The position numbers and the translations under genes were made by a program. This document shows positions 52,948 through 64,000 of a stretch of DNA of 64,000 nt, piece by piece. How positions within the stretch are numbered: position 1 is the stretch's first letter; every line of letters starts with the position of its first letter. The notes below the pieces were generated by a model that was not told where the DNA came from, made no database searches, and saw only the letters and a list, made by a program, of their open reading frames with translations. Source of the stretch: Polydactylus sextarius (lineage: Eukaryota > Chordata > Actinopteri > Polynemidae); NCBI GenBank assembly GCA_016801845.1, contig CM028906.1:14863001-14927000 (forward strand), read 5' to 3'.

Positions 52948-55900
52948 GAAGTGAAATTTGCAGATTTTACATAATTTGTTATGATAGAGCCTGGAATCAT
53001 GGCTATCAAAATCACAATTAACAGGGAGCCATTACCCAGCATTGATGACCTTAACCTTAACAACACGCTTATCCCTGTTGCCATGATGATGACAGCCTGA
53101 TATGCTTGCTGGTATGCTTTTACACATTGTATTTCAGCTACCATGACAACAAAGGTCTGATATGCCTGCAGCTGGGATGCCTCTGTGGGCCATCCAAGAG
53201 GAGGAACAAATAGCCTTACTTTCACCATCTCTCATATATCGTTCCACAGTGGTGCTCAGGCCAATATTCAGTTCAAATTCTGCACATTACTGTGCCGCAA
53301 ATCCTGTGTTTGTGCAGTTAGAGTTAATAAAACTATCTTGGTATGTGTTAGCTCATCATTTAATGATTGCATTATCTTCGGGAGCCTGAGCTGCTTCATG
53401 CTTTGTGATCATCCTCTCTTTAGCACACATCCCTGCCTGTTATTGTACTATACAGACAAATGAGTCTTCAGCAGTTCATAATCTCTTAGGTTACACCTTC
53501 GCAGCGAGTATCAGTCACCTATGGTGTACAGTATATAAACTGGGTGAAGCGAGGGGAAATAGCTATTTTAAAAATCACATTTGGTTAATGAGCCCTGCCA
53601 TTCCACAGTGGCACTGGGGAGCACAGTGGAATAAATGAATATCTACATACTTCAAGTGCTCCTGTTCAGTGGGAAAGTTCTCTATTTTTCGGCCCATGGC
53701 ACCTCCTGTTATGGTAGTCTAAGAGGAGGGGGGCACGAAGAAGCAAAAGGGAGAGAAAGTCATTATGAGAAGTCTTCCTCAGCAGTGGGGTGGGTCAGCA
53801 GTCTAGATTAGCATTTTAATGAGAGGAGCGGTAGGAAAGCACAGCAGGATGATCCATCAGGTGACTTGTAGTATGTAAATGATTAATTACAGTATCTAGA
53901 ATGCTTTGGGATCATTCGCCTGTTAAGTGAATGAGGAGCCTGTCAGAATGCAATTCCAGTATTGATACTATCGCCCTGTATCACAGCTCTTCTCCAGTTA
54001 TCCACCAAATAGAATGCGATGATAATTAAGGGCGAATTAATGAGATTTCTCAAGGTAATATTTAAGAACATCATCCAGTGAAAACAGCTATAAAAACATG
54101 CCGCAGAGCCATAGGTGCCTGTTTGACTCAAAGAAGACAGATTTTTGTTGTTTTATAGTTTTTTAATGAAGTCCTCATTATATGTACTCAGCAGCACCCT
54201 CTAATCAGATGTTTGTTTTGCAAAAACCTAATACTAGTTTAGCAAACCCTGTGAAGTAGTGCACAAATTAATCTGACCTTGATAAGACAAGCTGAAATAA
54301 ACACTCAAACTTGTATTTCCTGTTCTTCTCTTGTTCTAAAACTGTGGACCAAACTTGACATGACAGGACTCATGATGAAGATTGCACAGCTTTAGCTTTT
54401 AATATACCATTTAATTACACTAATTTGGGAAATTAGTGCCGCCTCCCGATTAACCCTTTCCCGTGAGCGTCTTAATTTAACCAGTGTGTATTCACTTGCA
54501 GCATCACTTTATCGTCATCTGAATCTGAATCATCATCTGAATGAATGTTGACCATGTTACCTGTTACTCATGTGCTACATGTCAGGCAAGGAGAGGTAAT
54601 TTGTGAGAAGAGTAGGCATGTATTTGGCCAAGTTGAGCCTGTGCTCAGCATTTACTGTATCGTTTATCCAGTCTTAAAAGTCAGCGGGTCGTCTGTATCA
54701 AGAAATAATAAACTACTACCAACTTTTTAACTGTCTTCCCTCAAAACCTTTAAAATGTGTCTCAGAGACTATTTGAAATATTTAATGTCCACCATGACTT
54801 GTGTTAACTTTGTGAAAGCTGCACTTAAAGTTTTATGCGTGTCACAGGTCTGACTCATGGAGCTAAGGTAAGCTATTTTAATTGACAGCGATGGGATAGA
54901 TGGCTCCTTGTCCAATATGTGATTTTGGGTTCCTCCTTGGAGACGATCTATGAGACTGTGTGAAACCGTGGTGGACAGAATGTAAATGACTTTGTAATAG
55001 TGTGTCAGTGTGTCTCTTCTGTGACAACTGCATCAGTGGTGCAGATGTCCTTATCAGTATCACACCAGGTCTGCTCACAAGGCATACCCCTGCTGGAGCG
55101 CATCCCCAGCAAAGAGGCTCATAATGAGGTCAGAAACGGGGGAATTCTCCCTAAACAAGTTTTTTCAGTTGTTTAGTGTAGGAGAGAGGCAAGAGTATGA
55201 TTCTGGACAGAAAGGGAGAGCATCAGTGGTGCGACCATGCAGCAAGGTCATTTAGATGAAATCTGCTCCATGCAGCAAAATGTGAACCCTCAAAATGTCA
55301 TGTACAGTAGATACAAGTATATCTTCTTTCACCTTTTGTGGTTTGTGCAAGAAACCCATTTAAACTCATTCACAACTCAAACTCTTATAAATCTTACTTT
55401 TTTTCTGTCAGTAAACTAAATTAAATCCTGGACAGCGATAGATGTGAAACAAAATAACACATAACTAGACCCACTTCTGTTGCCACTCTATTGTAGACAT
55501 GCAATAAATCCAGGAGTAAGTTTTGTCCCAAGACGCTAAATTACAAAACCAAATCATTGTGTTTTTATTTCTTCAGCCAATTATTTCTTTATGCTTGCAC
55601 AGACCATTCCTCTACTATTCAAGGCCAGTGTGGCAAAACCTTGAACAAAGCTCAGGATAGTAGTGTATATATGTAATTACCACCCAGGGACTGTGCTTAG
55701 TAGTTCATGGCATCCAGAACACCACCTGCCCTGTGCTTCTTAATTATTCTCATAATACTGCTGATTCTTTTTGGTGCTTTTCTTCTGCTTCCTTGTGGAG
55801 AAAAGGCCAGTGGGAAACAACCTAACACATGCACAGGATTTAAGTAAAGCATTGTAAATAAAATCTATAAAGCTCATTGTAACCTTATGGCCAGTGCAGA

Positions 55901-58900
55901 TTAGAACCATGTACCTGCTGTATTCTGATGCTTTGTGTAGCTTGAGTTTTGAAAATCCATACACGGTGCCTTCGCAAAACATTAGTGGGATGTTGATTGA
56001 TGGATTTATTGTATGTTTAAACCAATAACAGCTGCATTCAAAGTTAATGGGATGTGAGTAAGATGTCAAGTTGTAATTTAAGCAACAAAAACAATCATTT
56101 TTATTTTATATAATAATTTCTGTTTGACTAGTTATTGCTACAGAGCTGTGTTTGCTGAGAAGGTAGTGAGCAAGGTGAAAATTTACAGTTATAACAATAT
56201 GTGACAAAGGTTAATCAGCTTTTATTTCCTCAAATAAATTTCACATACATTTCAAGTTGTTGCCAGTGGTGCAATGTTGTCAGTTGCATGGGTCCAAACA
56301 TCAATATTCAATTCATGATGCATGCTAGCATATGAATAATAGATGAGAAAATTACTATTCTAAGTCACCGTGTGTTTTATTTCTATAACATACAACAAAC
56401 CATGTTTCATTTATTCTGTGATTGCCTTCATTGCAGTGGCTGAGTTGATTTTCATTCTGCACACCTCTGCAGTGGTAGTCTACATGTGGAGGTAATTCAT
56501 GACGGTATTGACAACAATCTGGAATGCATTTCACCTCTGACAACTGCTTGTGAAAAACTTGCATTTATATAATGGAAAATGTGATGTGTGGATATCCAAA
56601 GAGTATTGATTTTAGAATGAATAAAATGAAGACAATACAAACTGCGGGTGTCCTCCTCTGGTTGACCCCCTGCTCGGGCTGAATTGGCAATGAAAACAAT
56701 CAATAAAGTATCACTAAGAAAATAATAGGATATCTCACATCACTACGCACTAATTTTGAATTTCCTGTCATTGGTAAGGAATATAGATGACAGAGGATCA
56801 GCCAGGAAGAATATCCCCTTCTAATTTGGCATGGCAATAAACTCATAGCTCTAGATAACAGGACATCTGGCAAAGTGAGGAATTATTTTGTGCATCACTG
56901 TAACAAGAGAGCACATTGCTCACTAGGGAAACAAGACTAGTGGGTGCCAAATCTTCTAATTAATTCTGAGATTCCCATGAAATGCCATGAAAGTGATCTG
57001 TAGATTAGCAGATTGGACCACAAATAAGAAAAACAGTGTCTTTTTTTCAATAATACTGAACACTGGTCATATTTCACTTTACGGCTGATGTCAACAGATG
57101 TTATATTATGGACATGTGCTGGCGCTTTTCTTTCCTCTGGCTTTGTTTCCTGTTTAGCGCTCAGAGCTACACAAATCCCCTGATAAGTAGCAATGGAAGC
57201 TGCTTCATTCCTCAGCAGAGATTTATTTACTAAGTCATTTGGAAAATTAAGTAAAAAAAAAAAAAAGAGCTGGGTTTTGTTTGTTATGAAGCTGAAGACT
57301 TTCTATGGAGAGAGGATTTCTGTGCTAGAGATAATAGTTTCCTCCTCCGAGACAACACACAGTATTATGCCAAAGTGAGCTCAGTAAATGAAAGGTTTCA
57401 TACAGTGAAGTGTTATCCCTCTGTAATAGCAACAGAACCACTCTACCAGCCAGTAATGAATGAAAAAGATAATAATGTAACCAACTACATTATTCAAATG
57501 ATCCCTCAGCACTCTTAGCTCTGTGTAATCATGCTCTCTATTTGACAGTCTATGAAACTGCAGTCCTTCATGCACATTATGCATGCTTTTCATGTCATTA
57601 AGAGAGAACAAGGCCATGCCTTCCTCGTGACTCATAAAACTGACATTTTTTCTTTAAAATTCCTTTTTCACTATCTGACACATTTCACTGACCAAACACA
57701 ATTAATATACAGTGATCAGTTCATGTAGTGACACAAGAGAACTATGTGAGGAAGTATTTTCCGAGCCAGTCTGTTGTCAGAGAATAGATTACATTCACAG
57801 ATAGAAAACTTACAACATGTACTAAGTAGATAAGATTTATTTGTGCATCAGAGAGCGGTGCCTTGGTTAGATACGTGATTATATGGTTTGTTGATGTTAA
57901 ACCAGGTGGTAGGAGAGCTTATCCCATAACACTGCCAAAAACAACGTTTTTCAGCTAACAAGCAAATGTTGCGTTTGCTCCGCAGGCACTTTCTCTTGAC
58001 TGGAGTGTAGCTGCTCAAATATAAAGTACATCATGATGAGGAGAACATAAGACACAGATTTCCAGAGAACACTCTGTGCGATATATCAGCTGAGGTGCTT
58101 CAATTAAAATGATACCTACCTGTGGCTGTGAGGTGCTGAGACCATGGCTTTGGCACAGGTGAGTGGGCTGCTTAGTGGCAAGACAGATGACACAGCAGAA
58201 ACCAGTCTGCATGTCACACTCTGACTGCATTATCCAGTCTGCCCACCCACTCACAGGGAAGCGCAAAGGAACCAGCAGGGCAGATGGGACCAGAATCTGA
58301 CTCATTTTAATAGGTCCTGGAGTTGCCAGTTGGCGTTTAGCCTGTGAAGTGAGGCAGAAAATAACACCCTCTAAATAATGAAATAAGCCTTCATTTAATG
58401 AAAGATTCAGACTCCATGTCCTTTTACTAAATCTGAAGGCCTTGGATGAGGATTATGTTACTATGGGAGAGGTTTCCCACATGCCAGTAAGTGATGTTGT
58501 GGACGATGAATATTTCTCACTTCTCATTTCTCTCTCTCTCGCTTCCTCTGCCACGTCTTTTCCTGTAATTGTAGAGCTTTGATTTTCTCACAGATTGTTT
58601 TAATTTGTTGTATTAAAAAGGAAGCTACATGTCGCTGACATAAGTCAAGGTAATAAACAATAGAGGTTTGACAATTTACATGTATTACACACATCAAGAC
58701 TTCACGTATGTAACAGATGGAACATATTGTTTGATAGTTGACTAAACATACAGACATGACAGATACAAAGCCAAAGATGTGCATGCTTGAGACAACTGGT
58801 AAATAAGATTTATCCTGCATGCACATAGGGTGCTGAAAACCCATCAAACCATTACTTATCATGTCCTTCTAATTAGCCTTTTCTACTGTGCATGCCAGTG

Positions 58901-59915
58901 TCCTCACCAGTAGTCAAAAAATCTCATTAATATTTTTCCATTATTTAAACTACTTGCATGATTTCTTTATAAGCATAATGTGACTTAACAACAAAAGACA
59001 TCAATTTACAACAGTGCAGCCTGCAAGTGTCCTTGTCGTTGCTAATAAACAGCCCCCGAAATAAAGTTTCACAAGCATAATGTGATGTAACAATCAAAGA
59101 CACAGCTCTACAGCTGCAGGACCTCTATGGTGCCATGTTGAAGGGTTGCAAACTTTCAGTTGGTATTTGAAGTGCAGCCTCAGGCAGAGGTAGCTACTTG
59201 CAGCTACTTAAAAGCACAGTGTTATGTAAAATCACAGCTTTACGATCAACTTAACTTGGTATAGATCAGTTAGCTTGTTGTCTGTCTTGCATGCACTCAT
59301 CCCTAGTGTGCTCTCACAGCATCTGTTGTTTGTGTGGGAGTTCCTTTATGAGTAGCAAATGTCCTTAGGTGCCTTTCGCTCTCTCTCTCCTCTATATTCA
59401 GTACATTGGTTTACACAATCGCATACTCCTGCTCTTGCATTATACAATGACCTGATATCCTGTTCCAAATTGGACGGCATGAATTTAGAAGGGTAGATTT
59501 TTTTTTAATTCAACCATACATTAGCCCATTTTTGCCTTTTGGAAAAGAGAGAGGCTCTCTAGTTGCTGTCAGAACAGTGTAGGAGGGCATGCAGCATACT
59601 TCCTGTGTCGACAGGTGGGGTGATTGGTCTCACAGCAGAGGACCGTGGAGGACGGCAGCAAGGGAAACAAAAGTAGACAGCTGTTGGCTAGTCTGTCAAG
59701 GGAGCCACTGCACTTTTCAAGACAGAGGGTTCCCAGAGATTACATCTTAGAGCCTTGAATTGTCACATGATGCAATATGGACAGCCATGTCTCCAACTCT
59801 GGTATTAGTTATAACTCTGGGAGCTCAGTAGTTGACCTTGTGGCTGCCTTGGAAATGAGTAGAAGTTGGTGGCAAGGTTGTTTGGTTCTCCCTTTTTCTT
59901 TCTCGCTTACACGTG
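52948..59915. other. Long intronic stretch, no supported gene
   Basis: Unique DNA with two weak local repeats (53076-53180; 58971-59122) and an A run (57253-57265). No protein family or RNA gene recognised. Moderately GC-rich blocks near 53160-53960 may be conserved non-coding DNA. Confidence 0.5.
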
Positions 59916-59917
59916 TG

Positions 59918-59978
59918 CACACACAAAAACACACACACATACACATACACATACACATGCACACAAACACACATATAT
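59918..59978. repeat. CA-rich minisatellite (ACACAT-type)
   Basis: Imperfect hexamer repeats (ACACAT, ACACAC) ending in ATATATAT. Both strands give artefactual HIHI or CMCM frames. Confidence 0.9.
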
Positions 59979-60424
59979 ATGAGCTCATATGTGGATTACA
60001 ACTTTTTTTGGACAAAATGGGCTTCATAGAGGATATTTTTCTGCTGAGTGCTGGACTTTGCGGACTCCATGGACTGAGCAAAGGACTCATTATGGTAATT
60101 TGGTAAATGAACCGTGGGGAACAGAATTTCTATGACATCTAGATAAAGGACAGTTTTTGTGTTTTAATTCAGTTAAAGTCATTGTGCTGGTTATTGGAGG
60201 ATTCTTTTCGTGGCTCATGAACCTGATAAATATTTATGTATGTCTCATTCATTGTAGGGTTTCCTGTAGGATTACCTTAAGAATAGCAAAACTGACTGAC
60301 ATGGGGGACAAAAATATTGAAAATAAAACAGTTGCACATATGCAGACAATCCGTTTGCTTGATAGGTTAGTAAGGACCTAGAAAACAATTATAACAATTA
60401 TAATTAAAAAAAAAGCTTTCAAGA

Positions 60425-60590
60425 ATTGAGTTCAGTTTGATTTTATTTGTACAGCACCAAATCACAGTAATCCATTATCTCAAAACACTTCCGAGAGAAA
60501 GGCTGAGATACAAGATTACAGAGAGAAACCTAAACAAGCACATGTACACAATGGAGAGGAAAAATCTTTGATATTACAATACATTATGCC
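60425..60590 (+). mobile_element. Fragment of teleost 'ATTTATTTGTACAGC' repeat
   Basis: GTTCAGTTTGATTTTATTTG then TACAGCACCAAATCACA, followed by TATCTCAAAACACTT and AAACCTAAACAAGC, recalls the common fish repeat with 'tttatttatatagcgccaaatcacaa...ctcaaggcgctt'. Only a fragment is left. The class is not assigned. Confidence 0.6.
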
Positions 60591-60795
60591 AATGTATTTT
60601 CCGTATCTATTTGTCAATCTGTATAGGTGCAATTAATCCTAATTTACCACTAAAAACAAACGAAATCCATACAGATACCATTTTTCTGAAAATAGCTATT
60701 TTTTTCCTTAGACTGTTCAGATCTACTCCACAGCCAGTCTCCATTGTCAAAGGCCTCTTCCAGGAAATATTCCTTGAAATTTGACGTCCTACACA

Positions 60796-60797
<2 letters not shown>

Positions 60798-60827
<30 letters not shown>

Positions 60828-60837
60828 GAAGAAGCTT
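60798..60837. repeat. Poly(A)27 followed by GAA repeats
   Basis: A run at 60798-60824 then GAAGAAGAAG. It could be the tail of an old retroelement, but no body was recognised upstream. Confidence 0.9.
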
Positions 60838-63800
60838 GTAGCACAAAGAGCCGAAAAAACAAAGCGCAAGAATTATTGTCTGAAATAAGATGCTTTTGAC
60901 AAGATCCTGTCCTCAGCAGAGGTCAGATGTCTTGGGTCTGAGGCGCTCAGTGCTGATTGGATTATTCTGCTATTCAAGCAGAAGTGCTGCTTGGCACACA
61001 AATGTAAAGTGATGAAATTCAATGTGTAAGGCCAGATGAGATGCTAATAGAAAAGAAGAATTGCCCTCGGAAGAAACTCAGAGGGGAGGAGATGCACATA
61101 AGATATTTCATAACTGAGGCACAGGCTGATGTGTAATGCTCTCGGCTCTGCTGCTGTAAGAGGAGGATGAGACTCAGAGTGAGATAATCACACAGGGCGA
61201 TCAGCTTTTACGCAGGCAATCAAAACAGTAATCATCCTTTCCTATCCAAACAATTCCAATGTTGGCATGCTTGTTGTTAGCCAGCCAGGCAGCAGCAGCC
61301 ACTACCCACATCCCAAAGGAAAGCCTCCGACTGCACAGTAGCTCCTTCATCTCCATTTCTCACACAAAATTGATCGTACCACAAAAACTGAGACCAACCA
61401 AAACTGATCCTACTGCTCAAACCTGTGATAATGTTTTCTCACTGTGCAGCCACCTTTAATTAGCCGATGTTAGCGAAGCCATGTACACTGTAAGAAAAGC
61501 TGTTCCTCTCTCTAAATTAGCCTGTCAATCACACCGTATTCCCAAGACTCTCCCATTTCCCTCTGCTGCTGATTAATGGCATGAAGTGAGTTTATCAATG
61601 TGCCATACACTCAACACAATTCATTACCCTCATCTCCTGTTCTCAGCAAAAAAAGCATGTCCTGCCTTAATATTTCTGATGGTCCACAAGAAGAAAGGCA
61701 ATAGCAAACGCACTGTTGTGGTGCTTGTTAGTATGCTAATGTAAATATCAGTTTAGCACACACCTTACAATTTCCAAGTAACACATGATGAGACAAGCAA
61801 GTATCCCCTCCAGGTTGACATGCATCATGGGAGAAGCAAACCAGGAAGAGTGGCCATTAATCAAATCATCCATCACTAACAAGACAAACTTATTTTCCTT
61901 TCTCGATTAGCAAATATGAGCCGGGGGATTCCCAGCTGGTTACATATGCAGCAACCCTGAGGTGAATTCGCACAAAACTGCTTTGAATACATTGATTAGG
62001 CTCTGTTTATTCACCAATCTGCTGTATTTTTCAGGCTTAAAAAGACGTTCTCACTGATGATTTGTGACAAAGTCCGTGTAATATTTTCTGCATGCATTTA
62101 TCTTTTAATCATCTTGATAAAGGAGATCCTCTGTAGGTAAGCTGTCAAAATTGATCAACCACTTTCAAATACATTTTTACAAATTGGAAAACATGCATTT
62201 CCTAACTGTGTCAATTTGTGATCAACTCAATCAAATTTCAGTTCTAATTAGACAAAAAAAGATAATAATATATTGCATTAATTTAGCAAGGAAATCATTT
62301 TCTCAATCACTTAACTAAACACTGCAAAATGATTGGATCTGCAGATTGATAACTTACGAGGAGCAATGCTTTTCCATATTAACTGCAGCTGTCAGTGCTG
62401 TTTGAATTAGATTCTGCTCCATTCAGTTAATTTTATGACATGGAAGTTTAATGAACCTGGACAGTCATGTACTGTGCCTTGCATAAATAAACCACAAAGG
62501 GTAGTGACACAAGAGTGTCCCATCACTGTATTATCCACTGTTGCTATAAGCAACACCACTCTTTATCTGTAGAGCCAAGGTTTCAGTGGCTACTAGAGAT
62601 AGGAACTAAATAGCTTGTGCTGCCTTTTATCCTTGCGTCTGTAACTTTATCTTGGCAGCTGTATGGTGTCGTCTGAGAGAGAGAGCAAACCCTGTGAGGC
62701 CTAAGAGAGAGAGAAAGAGAGAGCATGAACAGAGAAATGCTCCAAAGCACTGCAGCGAACGCAAAGCAGGAGTAGAAACCAGTATTAGAGAGAGGGGTGG
62801 TGAGGTATTGGCCTTAGGGCGCTGGAAATCTTAGTCCATTAGGCTGTAACCATATCAGAACATAAGCTGGTTTGGCTGTGTGATGCAGAACTATACATGA
62901 TTCTGACTCCAGTTTTTATGGAATAAATGATGTTATGTACCCTTTTATACATTGCTACAGCACATAATGTTATTAAGTCTGTTTATGCAAATTGCAAATT
63001 GGCAACCACAACAGCAAGATATCATCATGTGCCTACATCGCGTGTGTGTGTGCGCCAACACTACAGCTCATTTGTGGCTCTTATGTCACTGAGAACACTT
63101 CCAACTTTACGTTTTACCAGGAAAGTTTAGAAATTGCTGCAACTGATGTGTTTTATTTCGTCAATTTTAATTCCTCTGAGAAGCTGTTGAGGCTTCAATA
63201 GAGACAGGTTTACTGGAGGATTGACTGCTGTCTGTGTTTGTCCCTCATTGATAGTTGTTGGATGTTTCTCATCTTCTCTTAGCTGCATTTGCCCAGATAT
63301 GGATTTTTTTTTTTTTTTTTGGTTCTAAAAGCTGCCTTGATGGCATGGAAGAATAACAATCTACAAAACTTAGGTAACCTACAGTGACCTACGGTTAAAA
63401 TCTATCTTTAACAACTGCTTTTTACTATTCGCTCTGCTTGCAAAAGACAGTTGTTCTGCATTGTAATAAGCACTTGCTTTATAAATACAAAATGTGTGAT
63501 TTATTTGTCCATGAATCATTAATTCCTAATAACTGTGCACACATCAGCTCATAGCCATTCTTACTCTAAATGCCTCCCCTGCCAGCCTGTCGGTAGTGAG
63601 GAAGTTTCCATGGTTACAGAGACTCTCTTATGTTCACATGTGCACCTGCATCTGTGCAGAATTGTCTGGGCTTGCAAAACTGAGGTGTGAACACAAACCG
63701 CCTTTTGTAAACTGTCACTTGACATTTTGGTAATAAGCTTTAGATATGCTCTTGTTTATGACAAAAGTGGGAAAGGGTTTGAAGCATTCTCATTCTTAAA

Positions 63801-64000
63801 CATTGTACAGTGTTGACACATTCACATTTACTCACATGATATTAATTGATTGCTAGTTATTTTTTTATTTTTATTTTTGTCTTTCATACAAATATAAACA
63901 AATTATACTCTGATGTATTTTGATTTTGCATATTTGCAATATGCAAAAACAGTGGAAAAAAAAAAAAAAAAAAAACAGGGAAAAAATAAAAGTTGACCTC
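60838..64000. other. Intronic stretch to window end, no supported gene
   Basis: Unique DNA with a GA-rich block (62675-62735), a T run (63304-63320) and an A run (63956-63975). The part from about 61500 to 62430 has many TAAT/ATTA cores and few simple repeats and is a candidate conserved regulatory block. No chst8 catalytic exon is visible before the edge. Confidence 0.5.

Overview
The window reads as nuclear DNA of a teleost fish. It is AT-rich and almost wholly non-coding, with very long dinucleotide arrays (GT/CA up to about 125 bp) and several interspersed repeats I recognise as teleost-type: an L2/Rex1-like LINE, a tRNA-type SINE-like element, a GCTAAC-rich repeat and a short 'ATTTATTTGTACAGC' repeat. 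Nothing suggests bacterial or viral DNA. No dense gene cluster is present.

Layout. 1-1640 is upstream flank with microsatellites. About 1640-1960 is a CpG-richer, promoter-like patch with an inverted CCAAT box, followed by a probable untranslated first exon ending at a strong splice donor (2186/2187). About 25.7 kb of intron follows. It holds microsatellites, a decayed VNTR-like block (4.2-4.95 kb), a decayed LINE (11.3-12.9 kb), DNA-transposon-like pieces (13.6-14.3 kb and 25.3-25.8 kb), a SINE-like copy (21.56-21.86 kb) and a CpG-richer accessory stretch (24.0-26.1 kb). The one convincing coding exon (27848-28038) encodes the cytoplasmic tail, signal-anchor and start of the stem of a Golgi type II sulfotransferase, best matched to CHST8 (GalNAc-4-O-sulfotransferase 1). 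Its splice donor is clear and the catalytic exons are not in the window, so 28039-64000 is read as a very large second intron.

That intron carries a clearly broken beta-1,3-N-acetylglucosaminyltransferase-like (b3gnt-family) pseudogene at 32342-33432 on the same strand. Further along are a teleost interspersed repeat (41.7-42.2 kb), a local direct duplication of about 0.43 kb (49.31 and 52.50 kb), more microsatellites, and long unique stretches with TAAT-rich blocks that could be conserved regulatory elements.

I did not find a convincing new biological system. The points most worth a second look are the nonsense and fold-back lesions in the b3gnt pseudogene, the 25.3-25.8 kb nested inverted repeat, the 49/52 kb duplication with a palindrome intact in only one copy, the splice-generated short upstream ORF of the chst8-like transcript, and a promoter-plus-donor signature on the minus strand near 24.5 kb. 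All identifications come from reading the sequence and recalled family sequences. No search was run.
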